This document shows, one piece after another, positions 28,094 through 37,220 of a stretch of DNA of 64,000 nucleotides. The notes under the pieces were generated by a model. That model was not told the DNA's origin. It worked only from the letters and a program-made list of their open reading frames with translations, and made no database searches. The position numbers and the translations under genes were made by a program. How positions within the stretch are numbered: position 1 is the first letter of the stretch; each line of letters starts with the position of its first letter. The DNA comes from CAVZRC01 sp963777695 (GTDB lineage: Bacteria > Planctomycetota > Planctomycetia > Isosphaerales > Isosphaeraceae), in assembly GCA_963777695.1 (NCBI GenBank), contig CAVZRC010000004.1:930001-994000 (forward strand). Direction: 5' to 3'.

Positions 28094-29649
28094 TCAGTAG
28101 TAAGTCCTCGCGAGACGGAAGCCGACGCTCCAGTTGCCGATGCCCGGCACGATCCTGAGGCGGTTGGCCGCGCCAGGTCCGTCGGGTTGTAGTTGTAGCT
28201 GCCGCCCCGAAGGACGCGGTGAATTCCTGAATCTGGGCCTTTAGGATCAACATCTGATGATGTCTTGTAATAACCTTTGTCGTAGCCGTCCCAGCACCAC
28301 TCCCACACGTTACCATGCATGTCGAAGAGGCCGAACTTGTTCTCGCGCTTCTGGCCCACGGGATGAGTGGAATAGTTGCCGTTGATCTTCGAATTGCCGT
28401 CGTACCATGCATGTTCTCCCAGTTCCTTGGGATCATCGCCGAAGCTGTATTTCGCGGTGCTCCCGGCCCGACAGGCGTATTCCCATTCCGCCTCGGTCGG
28501 CAAGCGATAACCCTTGCCTTGCCAGTCGGGGACGGTCACGGTCGTCCCCTTGATGGCGTAGAAGGGCGTCAGGCCCTCCTTCTTGCTCAAGTCATTGCAG
28601 AATTGGACCGCGTCCATCCAGGAAACGGTTTCCACGGGATGCTGATCGGTGGATTGGTTCCCGACCGTGTCCTTGCCTTCGCCTGCGCTGGAGAAGTAGC
28701 TCGGATTCTTGTCCATGACGGCCTGGTACTGCGACTGCGTGACCTCGTGAATCCCCAGGTAAAACGCGCTGATCCGGATCTCGCGTTGGGGATGCTCGTT
28801 CGGGGATCCCTCCCCGTCGGGCGAGTCCCGCAGAAATGTGCCCGCCGAGATGAGCTTGAGTCTAATCCCTCCTACGCCAGTCGTGATCGATTCGGCATCG
28901 CGTGGGGCAGGCGCGGGCGGAGTCGGCACCGCTTTCGTGATTTCGGGCTGCGGTTCGGGCGAAGTGGTCTTCTCAAGTTTTGTAGTAGGGACGATCTTCT
29001 TCGGGTCAACGAGACCCTCGGCCGTGCCGTTGACGGTCGTGATGTAGACGACGATGCCGAGCATCGCGAAGAGTGCCAGCGCCCCCATCGCCACTCGGGA
29101 ATGCCAGGTCCGCGGCCCTCCTGGCGAGTTCGGCGAGGCAACCGCACCCGGCTCGGGGGTGGTGCGCGGGGCCGGGCGTGCGCGGTCCTTCATCGGCTCG
29201 CAATCGAATCCGAGCGGTGCCGGGCTTGGAACCTCGTCGGGACGGTCACGCTCGGTCGTGGCAGTCGCGGGCGTGACCGACGTTTGTTGTCGAGGCGCCG
29301 GCGGTTCTGGATGGATGATCTTCCGAGGGTCACTCGGGGTCGCGTTGCCCGATGACGGCGGAATCATACTATCCATGAGGAGCCAGGATGCTTGGAGACT
29401 CCGGATGCTCGCCTCCTTCCTGGGACGTTCTCGCGTCAAGTGGACGAAGAACTCCTCATCGATCAGGCCCCGGCGACTCAATGCCTGGATGACTTCGAGG
29501 AAATAGTTATTACCACCGACACTCTGGTTCACGGCGGAAGCGATCTCCTGGTACCCATTCAGGGTGAGGAAATCCTTCAGCTCCGATGCCGTGAATGAGT
29601 GCACGAAGAAACCGTGGAGTCCCCGGATCTTTTCGTTCTCGGTCGCCAT
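28094..29649 (-). CDS. DGR target protein: effector-associated-like domain, membrane helix, FGE-sulfatase (C-type-lectin fold) domain
   Basis: After correcting one indel inside the variable repeat the protein has 518 residues. Residues 1-92 form a small helical domain (FTASELKDFL, FLEVIQALSRRGLIDEEFF) resembling the effector-associated/Death-like adaptor domains of bacterial conflict systems. A Pro-rich linker follows, then a single membrane helix at about 186-206 (VAMGALALFAMLGIVVYITT) and a second linker. Residues 262-518 are an FGE-sulfatase domain with YRLPTEAEWEYACRAG, LFDMHGNVWEWCWD and RVLRGGSYNYN. The variable repeat encodes about residues 478-516. Without correction the frame reads on to 27829 with an unrelated tail; with it, the protein ends IGNWSVGFRLARTYY at a TGA at 28096-28094. 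The diversified surface probably faces outside the membrane. AGGAGAGCG precedes the ATG. Confidence 0.88.
28107..28220 (-). repeat. DGR variable repeat (VR) at the 3' end of the target gene
   Basis: This 114-base block corresponds to the template repeat. On the coding strand, 11 positions differ and every one is an adenine in the template (changes to T, G or C). There are no substitutions at G, C or T. One base is present here and absent from the template near 28174. The affected codons include AAC to TAC, GAC, CTC, ATC, AGC and GTC, AGG to TGG and GAG to GTG. The repeat ends 11 bases before the stop codon. Confidence 0.93.
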
Positions 29650-29676
29650 CGCCGAACTCGCTCTCCTGGCTTGTTG

Positions 29677-29907
29677 TTAGAGATCCTCGGTGTGCGATCC
29701 GATCGACAGGCGAGGCATCTTACCTGGTGGAGAGATCTCGAGCACCTTCTCGGCATCCTGCCGCGCATGGCTGACGAAGACCTGCGGCTGACTCTCGGCG
29801 GTCCTATCGGAAACCTGTCGAACCGTGATGCTCTCATCCCGAACGGGAGGCCAGAGAAACGCACGTGCGGAATTCCACACGTACTGTAACCTCCGAGATT
29901 GACCCAT
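29677..29907 (-). pseudogene. Possible TIR-domain remnant upstream of the DGR target gene
   Basis: This 76-residue frame contains QPQVFVSHARQDAEKVLEI, which resembles the first strand and helix of a TIR domain (family pattern VFVSYAxxD). The sequence then leaves the family and stops 28 bases before the DGR target gene. The start is uncertain. If the resemblance is real, this is a decayed TIR effector, a common partner of effector-associated domains. The match is short and may be chance. Confidence 0.35.
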
Positions 29908-30272
29908 TTCCAGCCTCGTGCGACCCCCGGCGGCCGATCCGCCGAGGCAACGGCCACCAAGTAACCTTACCGTTGAGCCGACGCGATCATTCTATATTGG
30001 AATTAATTCGACAGTCAATTCCTATACGGGATTCACAACTCGCTGGCGGCAAGGAGCGACATCCCGGCCCATGACCAGGGTTTCACGACCGTCACGCGTG
30101 ATGGTGCTCGGCGAGAAGCGCTGGATTTTCCGTCTTGCGATCGTGGCTAGCGATGGTATAATCCCTAATCGGCTGATGCACATCCGATCCCTATCGGGAA
30201 AGGACCGAGGTTCCGGAATCACCAACGTCAACGACAGGTCAGTGAATTGTTGGCGCTACCGGAGTGATCCAC
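29908..30272. other. Intergenic region between the DGR locus and the HD/YwgA-like pair
   Basis: About 365 bases lie between divergent transcription units. An AT-rich stretch at about 29985-30020 (TTCTATATTGGAATTAATTC) may contain promoter elements. No gene is visible. Confidence 0.4.
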
Positions 30273-31618
30273 ATGAGTGGAAACTGGCCCAAGGTGATTC
30301 GCGACCCGGTGCATGACCTGATCCCGTTCGAGGATAATCCGTGCGATCGCTTCCTCTGGGACCTGATCAATGCGAAAGAGTTTCAGCGACTGAGGAGGAT
30401 CAAACAGCTCGGGGTGAGTGAGCTCGTCTTCCCGGCGCAAATCATAGCCGATTTGCTCATTCCATCGGCGTGATGCACACTGCAAGGTCGTTCCTGGCGA
30501 AGATCCGTCGAGTTCGCCCCGACTTGCTCGACGAAGATCGAGAAACACTCGTCCTTGCCGCCGCGTTGATCCACGATGTCGGCCACGGGCCTTTCTCGCA
30601 TGCATTCGAGGCGGTGACCGGCGATCGCCATGAGGCTCGGACCCTTGAGATCATCCTCGATCCCACGACCGAGATCCACCAGTGCTTGACAAGCTTCAAG
30701 CCTGAGACCGACCTTCCCAGGAGGATCTCGCTTTTCTTCGACGAGAGCATCGAGGACGATCGATTGGTAGCCGCCGAGGTCCCTCCGCTCCTCACGCAGA
30801 TCGTGTCGAGTCAACTGGATGCTGATCGCTTCGATTATTTGCAAAGAGACAGCTACGCGAGCGGCGTCGGCTATGGCAAGTTCGATGCGGGGTGGTTGAT
30901 CCACCACCTCAACCTTGATCATGAGAAGGGGCGATTCTTCTTGAGCCGTAAGGCGATCTCGGAAGTTGAGAGATACGTTTTCGCCCGTTACCACATGTAT
31001 CGAAGCGTCTACTTTCACAAGACGACTCGGTCCGCGGAAGTCATGCTGCGGCTCACTTTCAAGCGCTTCAAGCAACTGCTCGAACAGGAAGGGTCCGCTC
31101 CGGACGTGCAAACGATCCTCCCCGATGCACCTCCGAGTGTGGTCGCCGCTTTCGGAGGCCGATTGACTCTCCAACAATACTTGGCCCTCGACGACCACGC
31201 CCTGACGGAATTCTTCAAGATTTGCGCAAACGCCAAGGATGGGCTCCTTCGCGATCTCGGGTCGGGTTTGCTGAACAGGAAACTCTACAAGGCGATCGAT
31301 GTCACCGACATCTCGCCACGATCCGTCGCCGATTACAGGGTCGCGGCCGTGGACAAGCTCAGAGGGCTCGGACTGGACCCGGAATACACGCATGTCGATG
31401 ACAGTCCTTCAGACACGCCGTACAAACCGTACGACCCCGACGCCGAAAAGCTAGCCACCCAGATCTATATTGAGACACTCGCGGGCGGCCTGCAGGAGAT
31501 CGGCCGGGTTTCCGAGAGCATCGAGGTATTGAAGAAAAAGTACAGTCTGCTGCGATACTATTTCCCCGAGCGGGTCAGGGAAGAACTCTCGTCGATCACC
31601 GCTAAATACGTGAAGTAA
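30273..31618 (+). CDS. HD-superfamily phosphohydrolase (COG1078-like; frameshift at about 30437)
   Basis: Two frames give a protein of about 448 residues. The first holds VIRDPVHDLIPFEDN and FQRLRRIKQLGVSELVFP. One missing base near 30437 leads into GANHSRFAHSIGVMHTARSF, then AALIHDVGHGPFSHAFE with the catalytic HD pair, and LDADRFDYLQRDSYASGVGYG. This order (H...HD...D) is that of the dNTPase-like HD enzymes related to YwfO and SAMHD1. It is likely to hydrolyse nucleotides. The ATG at 30273 has GGAG upstream. A YwgA-like gene follows after 10 bases. Confidence 0.85.
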
Positions 31619-31628
31619 GGGGCCCAAG

Positions 31629-32129
31629 ATGATCGAGAAGTTCCGATGGCTGGCAGCGGTGATCGCCGCTCATCCGAATCATCGCGTGGTTGGTCGTACC
31701 CGTCTTCAGAAGACGATCAATCTTCTTCAACGCCTGAACTTACCCACGAATTATGGCTACACCACTTATTTCTATGGGCCTTACAGTGAGGGCCTGCACG
31801 CCGACATCGGCTTGTTGAAGCATTACGGATTGATCGACGAGCAGGAGAAGACGGCCCAAGACGGCTCGACCTATTACATCATCTCGGCGACTCCCGAGTC
31901 CGCCCTGCCGAGCGAGATGGGTCCCTTCCAACCATTCGTCGACAAGATGTGCCAGGCCGATGCGGTCGTGCTGGAACTGGCGGCAACGTATGATTCGTTC
32001 CGCGCGATGGGGGCCAACCACGCCGAGGCCACCGAGCGGCTTCGGCGCAAGAAGGGCAACAAATGTCAAGGTGGCAATGAAGAAGCGGCTCTCGCATTGC
32101 TGCGCGACCTGGGCCTCCCGACAACTTGA
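31629..32129 (+). CDS. YwgA-like protein
   Basis: This 166-residue protein has RVVGRTRLQKTINLLQRLNLPTNYGYTTYFYGPYSEGLHADI across residues 19-61, a winged-helix-like pattern characteristic of the YwgA family. In Bacillus, ywgA neighbours the COG1078 gene ywfO, and the same pairing occurs here with 10 bases between stop and start. The pair may act together, for example as a regulator and a dNTPase. The proximity to the DGR suggests a defence-type context, but this is inference. Confidence 0.7.
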   Translation: MIEKFRWLAAVIAAHPNHRVVGRTRLQKTINLLQRLNLPTNYGYTTYFYGPYSEGLHADIGLLKHYGLIDEQEKTAQDGSTYYIISATPESALPSEMGPFQPFVDKMCQADAVVLELAATYDSFRAMGANHAEATERLRRKKGNKCQGGNEEAALALLRDLGLPTT

Positions 32130-32291
32130 GGCCCGATCCCTCGGCCAGGACCGCTGGTGACTTGACCGGAACGCTTCGTCCTGCTGGAATTTGCTGATCG
32201 GTGCCCAGTTCGGCGACCCGATCGCTCGGCCTCGGCAGCCCTCCGGGAAATGTCGGTCAAGCACCTACCTCCACGACACTCGCAGCCGACC

Positions 32292-33158
32292 ATGAAATAT
32301 CTCGCACAACTCTCCATCGCCGTCGCCTTCGTGGCCGCGGCCCATGCCGAGGACGTCAAGCGCAACATCCCCTACGCCACGCCCGCGAATGAGCGGCAGA
32401 TGCTCGATGTCTACGCCCCCGAGAACGCCAAGAACTTGCCCGTGGTCTTCTGGATCCACGGCGGCGGCTGGGTGGTCGGCGACAAGACCAGCGTGGCCGT
32501 CAAGCCGAAGGCGTTCGTGGACAAGGGATACGTCTTCGTCTCGACGAACTACCGATTCCTGCCGAAGGTCAACATGGAGACCATCGTCCGCGACGTCGCG
32601 AAGTCGATCCGATGGGTCCACGACCATATCGCCGATCATGGCGGCGATCCGGGGCGGATCCTCGTCATGGGCCATTCCGCCGGCGCTCAGCTCGCGGCGC
32701 TGATCTGCACCGACGACAAATACCTGAAGGCCGAGGGACTCTCCCTGGCCATCATCAAAGGCTGCGTACCGATCGATGGCGACACCTACGACGTGCCCCT
32801 GATGATCCAGACGGGCGTCGCTCGTCGCAAGGCGCTCGGCCAGCCCGACCCGAAATTCGGCCACTACGAGAAGTTCGGCAACGATCCGATCAAGCACCGC
32901 GATTTCTCCGCCGTCAACCATGTCGTCCGCGACAAAGGCATCCCGCCCTTCCTGCTCCTCTACGTCGCCGACCATCCCGACACCGGCGCCCAGGCCCGAC
33001 GGCTCGGCTCCGTGCTCGCCGAGGCTGGCGTCACCGCCAAGCTCTTCGGCGCCAAGGACACGAATCACTCCAAGATCGACGAAAACCTCGGCACGCGCGA
33101 TGATCCGACGACGAAAGTGTTGTTCGAGTTCGCCTACGAGATGTCGAAGCGGCAATGA
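32292..33158 (+). CDS. Secreted alpha/beta-hydrolase (esterase/lipase)
   Basis: This 288-residue protein starts at 32292 with a signal peptide (MKYLAQLSIAVAFVAAAHA). The alpha/beta-hydrolase landmarks are VFWIHGGGWVVGDK (oxyanion hole), LVMGHSAGAQLAALI (nucleophile Ser), an Asp near LLYVADHPDTG and the catalytic His in DTNHSKI. It resembles carboxylesterases of the HGGG/hormone-sensitive-lipase-like group. The frame is intact and there is no operon partner. Confidence 0.88.
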   Translation: MKYLAQLSIAVAFVAAAHAEDVKRNIPYATPANERQMLDVYAPENAKNLPVVFWIHGGGWVVGDKTSVAVKPKAFVDKGYVFVSTNYRFLPKVNMETIVRDVAKSIRWVHDHIADHGGDPGRILVMGHSAGAQLAALICTDDKYLKAEGLSLAIIKGCVPIDGDTYDVPLMIQTGVARRKALGQPDPKFGHYEKFGNDPIKHRDFSAVNHVVRDKGIPPFLLLYVADHPDTGAQARRLGSVLAEAGVTAKLFGAKDTNHSKIDENLGTRDDPTTKVLFEFAYEMSKRQ

Positions 33159-33393
33159 GGAGCGTGCGCGGGATCGTTGCGAATCGTGGCGGCTCCATCC
33201 AGTCCATCTCGCGAGAAAACCACGAACGGGGGCACATTCGACTTCGCACGAAAGCCTCGAATGTCCTAGGTTGAGAGAGGGGTCTTGCGACCCCGTGAAA
33301 ATCCAGGCGAGAGCCGGCCGGGCTCCCGTTCGGACCGGCCTTCCACATTCGCGACGTGAGGAGGCCCACCGGACCGAAACGGCGGGCGAAACG

Positions 33394-33708
33394 ATGCCCG
33401 CATCGCATGTTCCGGCGAGCCGCCACGGCGTCCAATTCATCAAGCACCCGCAAGTTGATGAGGAACGGCTGGATGACGAGCTGATCCTCCTGCATCCCAG
33501 GACACTCGAGGTCCGACTCCTGAATGAATCGGCGGTCGTCCTCTGGGACGCGCTCGGAGAATTCCCGACCGCTCGGGAATTGGCCGGCCTCCTGGACGAG
33601 GCCAATCCCGAGATCTCCCCCGACGAAAGTCTCGCGCTCGTCGTCGCATTCCTGGACGAATTAGCCGGAGCCGGATTTGTCGAGCGGAAGGAGCCGGTCT
33701 CAGGATGA
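33394..33708 (+). CDS. PqqD-like peptide-binding protein (HPr-rel-A type)
   Basis: This 104-residue protein contains the PqqD/RRE winged-helix pattern: ELILLHPRTLEVRLLNESAVVLWDAL, then LAGLLDEANPEISPDESLALVVAFLDELAGAGFVE. PqqD-type domains bind leader peptides of ribosomally made, modified peptides. The gene overlaps the next by ATGA. The company of an HprK-related kinase and a nucleotidyltransferase fits what I recall as the HPr-rel-A system. A longer upstream frame is rejected because the homology begins at about 33410. Confidence 0.8.
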   Translation: MPASHVPASRHGVQFIKHPQVDEERLDDELILLHPRTLEVRLLNESAVVLWDALGEFPTARELAGLLDEANPEISPDESLALVVAFLDELAGAGFVERKEPVSG

Positions 33709-34716
33709 TGGATCCCAGCGTCACCGTCCTCATCCCCAGCTACAACCACGGCCGATACATCGAACAAACCCTGGGATCCGTATTCCGGCAGACCCTGCGC
33801 CCGAGGGAACTTCATGTCATCGACGATGGCTCGATCGACGACTCGGTCCGTGTGATCGAGCGCGTCTTCGCGGGCGCCCCTCCGATCCGATGCTCGCTCA
33901 GGGCCCGCGAGAATCGGGGCATTTCCCCGACCCGCAACGAGCTCTGTGCGGCGGCGACGACCGATTTCGTCGCCTTCCTGGATTCGGACGACCTGTACGC
34001 CCCGACTCGGCTCGAACGCATGCTCGCTCGTGCCCCGCGCTCCGACCTTTACTTCGCCTTCAGCGGCGTCAAATTCCTGTGCGAACTGGAAGACGGCTCG
34101 CTCGCCAATTGGCACGACTCGTACCGCCAGAGGCTCGGCCAGGGGATGTCGTTCCCCTCCGCCGGCTTCGCCTTGCTGCGATCCAACCTGGCCATCAGCA
34201 CCAGCAACTTCCTGATGAGTTAACGGCTGTTCGACATGGTCGGCGGCTTTGACGATCGGGTCAAGATCTCCCAGGATTGGGATTTTGCCGTGCAGGCGTT
34301 GCGGTTCGTGGAGCCGACGTTCATCCCCGAGCCGCTCCTGACCTATCGAATCCACGCCCGAAACACTTCGCGCAACGCCCACGAGACGGCCAAGTCGGAA
34401 GCAGAGATCATCATCGACAAGATGTGCGAGTGGCTCTCGGAGGCCACACCCAACTCGATCGCACCCACACCGCGGAATTGGCCGCACTACTTCCGCGTCT
34501 TCGCCCACCTGAACAAGTCCATCGCCGGCCAGACGCTCGCGGCCCGATTGCTGACGGGATGCTCGGCGAGATCCCCCTCGACGGTGTTCAACCGGCGGCG
34601 AATCGAGGGCTATTCGCGAACTGATCTCCGCCACACGCGCCCCGGGATCGTTCCAGGACGTTTCCTACGACGAATTGATGATTCACTGCCACCGGAAGTG
34701 GAGTCCGATTCCATGA
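33705..34716 (+). CDS. Family 2 glycosyltransferase (in-frame stop and frameshift)
   Basis: The N-terminal half has GT2 motifs: VTVLIPSYNHGRYIEQTL, HVIDDGSIDDS, RENRGISPTRNE and FVAFLDSDDLYAPTRLE (DxD metal site). A TAA at 34221-34223 interrupts the frame after NFLMS. The same frame then continues with the expected RLFDMVGGFDDRVKISQDWD and LLTYRIHARNTSRNA. At about 34555-34605 the frame shifts, finally ending in YDELMIHCHRKWSPIP with a TGA that overlaps the kinase ATG. The overlaps with both neighbours indicate one operon. Whether the stop is a real mutation or an error is open. Confidence 0.78.
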
Positions 34717-35534
34717 GCCGGCATTTGTTCGGAAGCCTGTCCTGGTCGGGCTATCGCCTGACGATCGCAGTCCCCGAACGACGATGGTTCGATTGGCTGT
34801 CGGATTTCACCGGCCTGGAAGTCGAGCCGCAGGAGACGCGAACCGAAGCCCCGGTCTTGCTCGTCATCGATGATCTTCACGTCCTGGTCGATGGCCGGGA
34901 TCCGAGGACGTTCGAGAGCCTCGATGACCTGAAATCGTGGCTCTTCCTGACGGTGAGCGATGTCATGATCAGTCGCGGCGAGTTCACGGCACTCCACACG
35001 GCCGGCATCATCGCGGCCGGGCGCGCCGTCCTGTTCTCGGGTCCACCCTGGGCCGGGAAGTCCTCATGGGCCTTCGAAGCACATCGCCGAGGATTGGAAG
35101 TCCTCGGCGACGATCAGGTCCGCGTCGATCCGCAGACCGGGGTCGTGACCGGATTACCCCGGCCGATGAAGCGCCGACTCTCGTCGGAAATCGAGGGACA
35201 CCCGCATTCTCCGCGCGGTCCGGGCCCGGCTCGACGGCGAATCGATCGCCCTCGAACCGCGCCTGACGACCGGCCTGGCCCCGGTCGATCGCGGATATCC
35301 GGTGGACCGGATCATTCACCTGGCCCGCCATCCCGGCCCGGGCGTCGAGGTCCAGGTCCTCGACAGATTCCGGGCCGTCCGATCGATCCTCGACCAGATG
35401 CGCCCTACTCCTCGAGGTTCCTGGCGGATGCCGCCGCCTCGGTCAGGATCCTGGGCCGACTGCCGAATATCCGCCTGAGCGTCGGCGACGGGCAGATCGG
35501 ACCGGCCATGGATATCGCCCTGGATCTCACCTGA
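34713..35534 (+). CDS. HprK-related kinase (HprK-rel-A type; two frameshifts)
   Basis: This protein of about 273 residues has the Walker A motif FSGPPWAGKSSWAFEAHRRG and GDDQVRVDPQTGVV, as in HPr kinase/phosphorylase C-terminal domains. The N-terminal part (WSGYRLTIAVPERRWFDWL) replaces the usual HprK N-terminus. The frame leaves at about 35198 and returns at about 35400. In between, another frame gives YPVDRIIHLARHPGPGVEV, and the end reads RFLADAAASVRILGRLPNIR. HprK-related kinases in peptide clusters phosphorylate the precursor or a partner; the substrate here is unknown. The start overlaps the glycosyltransferase stop. Confidence 0.78.
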   Translation: MSRHLFGSLSWSGYRLTIAVPERRWFDWLSDFTGLEVEPQETRTEAPVLLVIDDLHVLVDGRDPRTFESLDDLKSWLFLTVSDVMISRGEFTALHTAGIIAAGRAVLFSGPPWAGKSSWAFEAHRRGLEVLGDDQVRVDPQTGVVTGLPRPMKRRLSSEIEGHPHSPRGPGPARRRIDRPRTAPDDRPGPGRSRISGGPDHSPGPPSRPGRRGPGPRQIPGRPIDPRPDAPYSSRFLADAAASVRILGRLPNIRLSVGDGQIGPAMDIALDLT

Positions 35535-36561
35535 GACCAGAGCGACCGGCATCGGCGAGCGTGACCGAGAAGGCCGGTCCGGTAAAGGCCGGCCCTGGCG
35601 ACATAGCGGCAGCGCGTGCCGAACGCCCGCAACTCCGGCCGGTCGACCTTCCTGGCCGCTACGCCGTCGGGCAATGAGACGGCGAATAACTCGGCGCGCC
35701 ATGGCGGCCCATTGCTTCAAGTCGGACACATGGCCGAAACGATCCGCCTCGGCCAGGAGCCCCTGCCAGTCCACCCCATCGCCTCGGAAGGAGCAGAGAT
35801 CGGCGAAGTCGAGCAGCTGACGCAAGTTGACGGATCCGATCATCGCGTCGAGATCATAGTCGGCATAGACCGCGACGTAACCGAACAGACCTTCGAAAGC
35901 ATGGATCGCATTGTGGATCAGTCGATGGGCGTCACAGGGGAGCCGAGCGTCCCCGGCGGCGTTCGCGATCGGGATCGATGAGGCGAAGAAACCCTCGGCT
36001 TCCCGTGTCCCGCCCCCCGGCCAGGGCGTCTTGTGAATCTCGACGACCAGACCATCCGCCGGCCGGGTCAACTTGGGCCAATGGTGCTTCGCATCGGTAT
36101 CCCAGCCTTCGGCGGGGACGAAACCGATCGAGCACAAGGTCTCGAATCCGAGGCGATCCTGGCCGGGCGGGGCGAGCAGGTCGAGATCGACCATGAACCT
36201 CGTACCCGAATGTCCGGCCGGCGGGTCGAACAACTGGCAGCCGCCCTTGAGGACCAGGGGCACGACCCCCCGCATTGAGCCTCGCGAACAGATCATTCGC
36301 CGCGGTTCGAAGCGCGGCATTGGCCCTGGCATTCCGCCAGAACTCCGTGCGCACTCGATCCCGCACGACCGCCGGCACTCCGGGGCAATCGCGCAGCTTC
36401 AACCAGAGAGCGGGGGCGACGTGCCAGTATCGTGCGAGGTAGGCGACCGACTCGGGATCGAGATCTCGGAGCGCGTCGCCGGCGACGACGGCCTGCGGTC
36501 TCAGCACCTCGGCGACGGCACGAACCACGCCGGAATCGAAAGGCGGTTGAGAGAGCAACAT
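35527..36561 (-). CDS. Nucleotidyltransferase-like protein (PF14907 type; two frameshifts)
   Basis: The first part (from about 36561) reads FDSGVVRAVAEVL, YLARYWHVAPALWLKLRD and FWRNARANAALRTAANDLFARL. After a shift near 36275 it continues with VPLVLKGGCQLFDP and TRFMVDLDLLAP, the core of the PF14907 nucleotidyltransferase family, then HRLIHNAIHAFEGLFGYVAV and LRQLLDFADLC. A second shift near 35690 changes the C-terminus, so the stop (35527 or 35405) is uncertain. It converges on the HprK-related gene and lies just after the two small peptide genes on its own strand. This set of families recurs together in the HPr-rel-A type clusters I know of. Confidence 0.72.
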
Positions 36562-36822
36562 GGGATCGACCGTCGTGACAAGGCACCTCCGCGAACGCGC
36601 AGGCCGCCGGAGATGTCCGACGAATTCGGAACGACCGCCGAAAGGGCCCTCCGGATGGCTTGCCCACGGCCCGACGCGAAGTGCAATCCTACAAGACCGA
36701 AGCGCCGGCGAGGATTCGACGCAATCCATCTCGCCGACGCTCCGGGTTGGTATCGATACCCGACGTGAGCCACCCGAGTCTGGAGCGCCCTGAACGGAGC
36801 GGCCAGGGATGACGGAGCGTTA

Positions 36823-36990
36823 CTAATCTCCGCATGCTTTGGGAGTCATCAGTGTGAGCGTGGCCACCAGGGGCGCGGCGACGATCGCCGATCGGCGCAG
36901 CCGCTCGACGAACCGACGTCGCGAGATCCCCTCCGGGGCCGGGTCGCTCGAATCGATCGACGGGACGTCGATCCTCTCGTTTGGCTCCAT
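36823..36990 (-). CDS. Candidate precursor peptide 1 of the PqqD/HprK-related locus
   Basis: This 55-residue peptide begins MEPNERIDVPSIDSSDPAPE. It continues with ISRRRFVERLRRSAIVAAPL and ends VATLTLMTPKACGD. AAGGAGA lies about 8 bases before the ATG. It is a close paralogue of the peptide at 37221-37391. The SRRxFVE and hydrophobic APLVATL part resembles a short twin-arginine-like segment. Its position beside PqqD- and HprK-type genes makes it the likely substrate. A start 81 bases upstream (37071) keeps the frame open but has no ribosome-binding site. Confidence 0.7.
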   Translation of the reverse strand: MEPNERIDVPSIDSSDPAPEGISRRRFVERLRRSAIVAAPLVATLTLMTPKACGD

Positions 36991-37049
36991 ATTCGCGGTC
37001 TCCTTCTGACCAAAGGTCTCCATCCAAGAGCGGAACGGATGCTTCAACG

Positions 37050-37078
37050 CCACTCGAAACGTAGGTCTCATGAGGAGC
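37050..37078 (-). promoter_or_regulatory. 29-bp block repeated upstream of both precursor peptides (copy 1)
   Basis: This block is identical to 37451-37479 and includes CTCGAAACGTAGGTCTCATG on the plus strand. Each copy lies about 60 bases upstream of a peptide start codon, so a shared promoter or operator is likely. It may also reflect the extent of the gene duplication. Confidence 0.55.
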
Positions 37079-37220
37079 CGAGTCAAACGCAAACCTGGGT
37101 TAACCGTCGCGACAGACACCTTCGCGAGGCCCCGTGATCCGGGGGAGGCGCCCGATCGATCCGGATCGACGGCCGCATGGAGTGGCCACGAACGGGACAC
37201 CGGATGGAATCCGCACGCGA

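Noticed and set aside
32265..34634. 789-codon minus-strand frame across esterase, PqqD and glycosyltransferase genes
   Set aside because: It spans several genuine genes on the other strand and shows no domain; a chance open frame in GC-rich DNA.
36990..37071. Upstream start (MRPTFRV...) for the precursor peptides
   Set aside because: The frame is open and partly conserved between the paralogues, but the only purine-rich ribosome-binding sites precede the MEPN starts.
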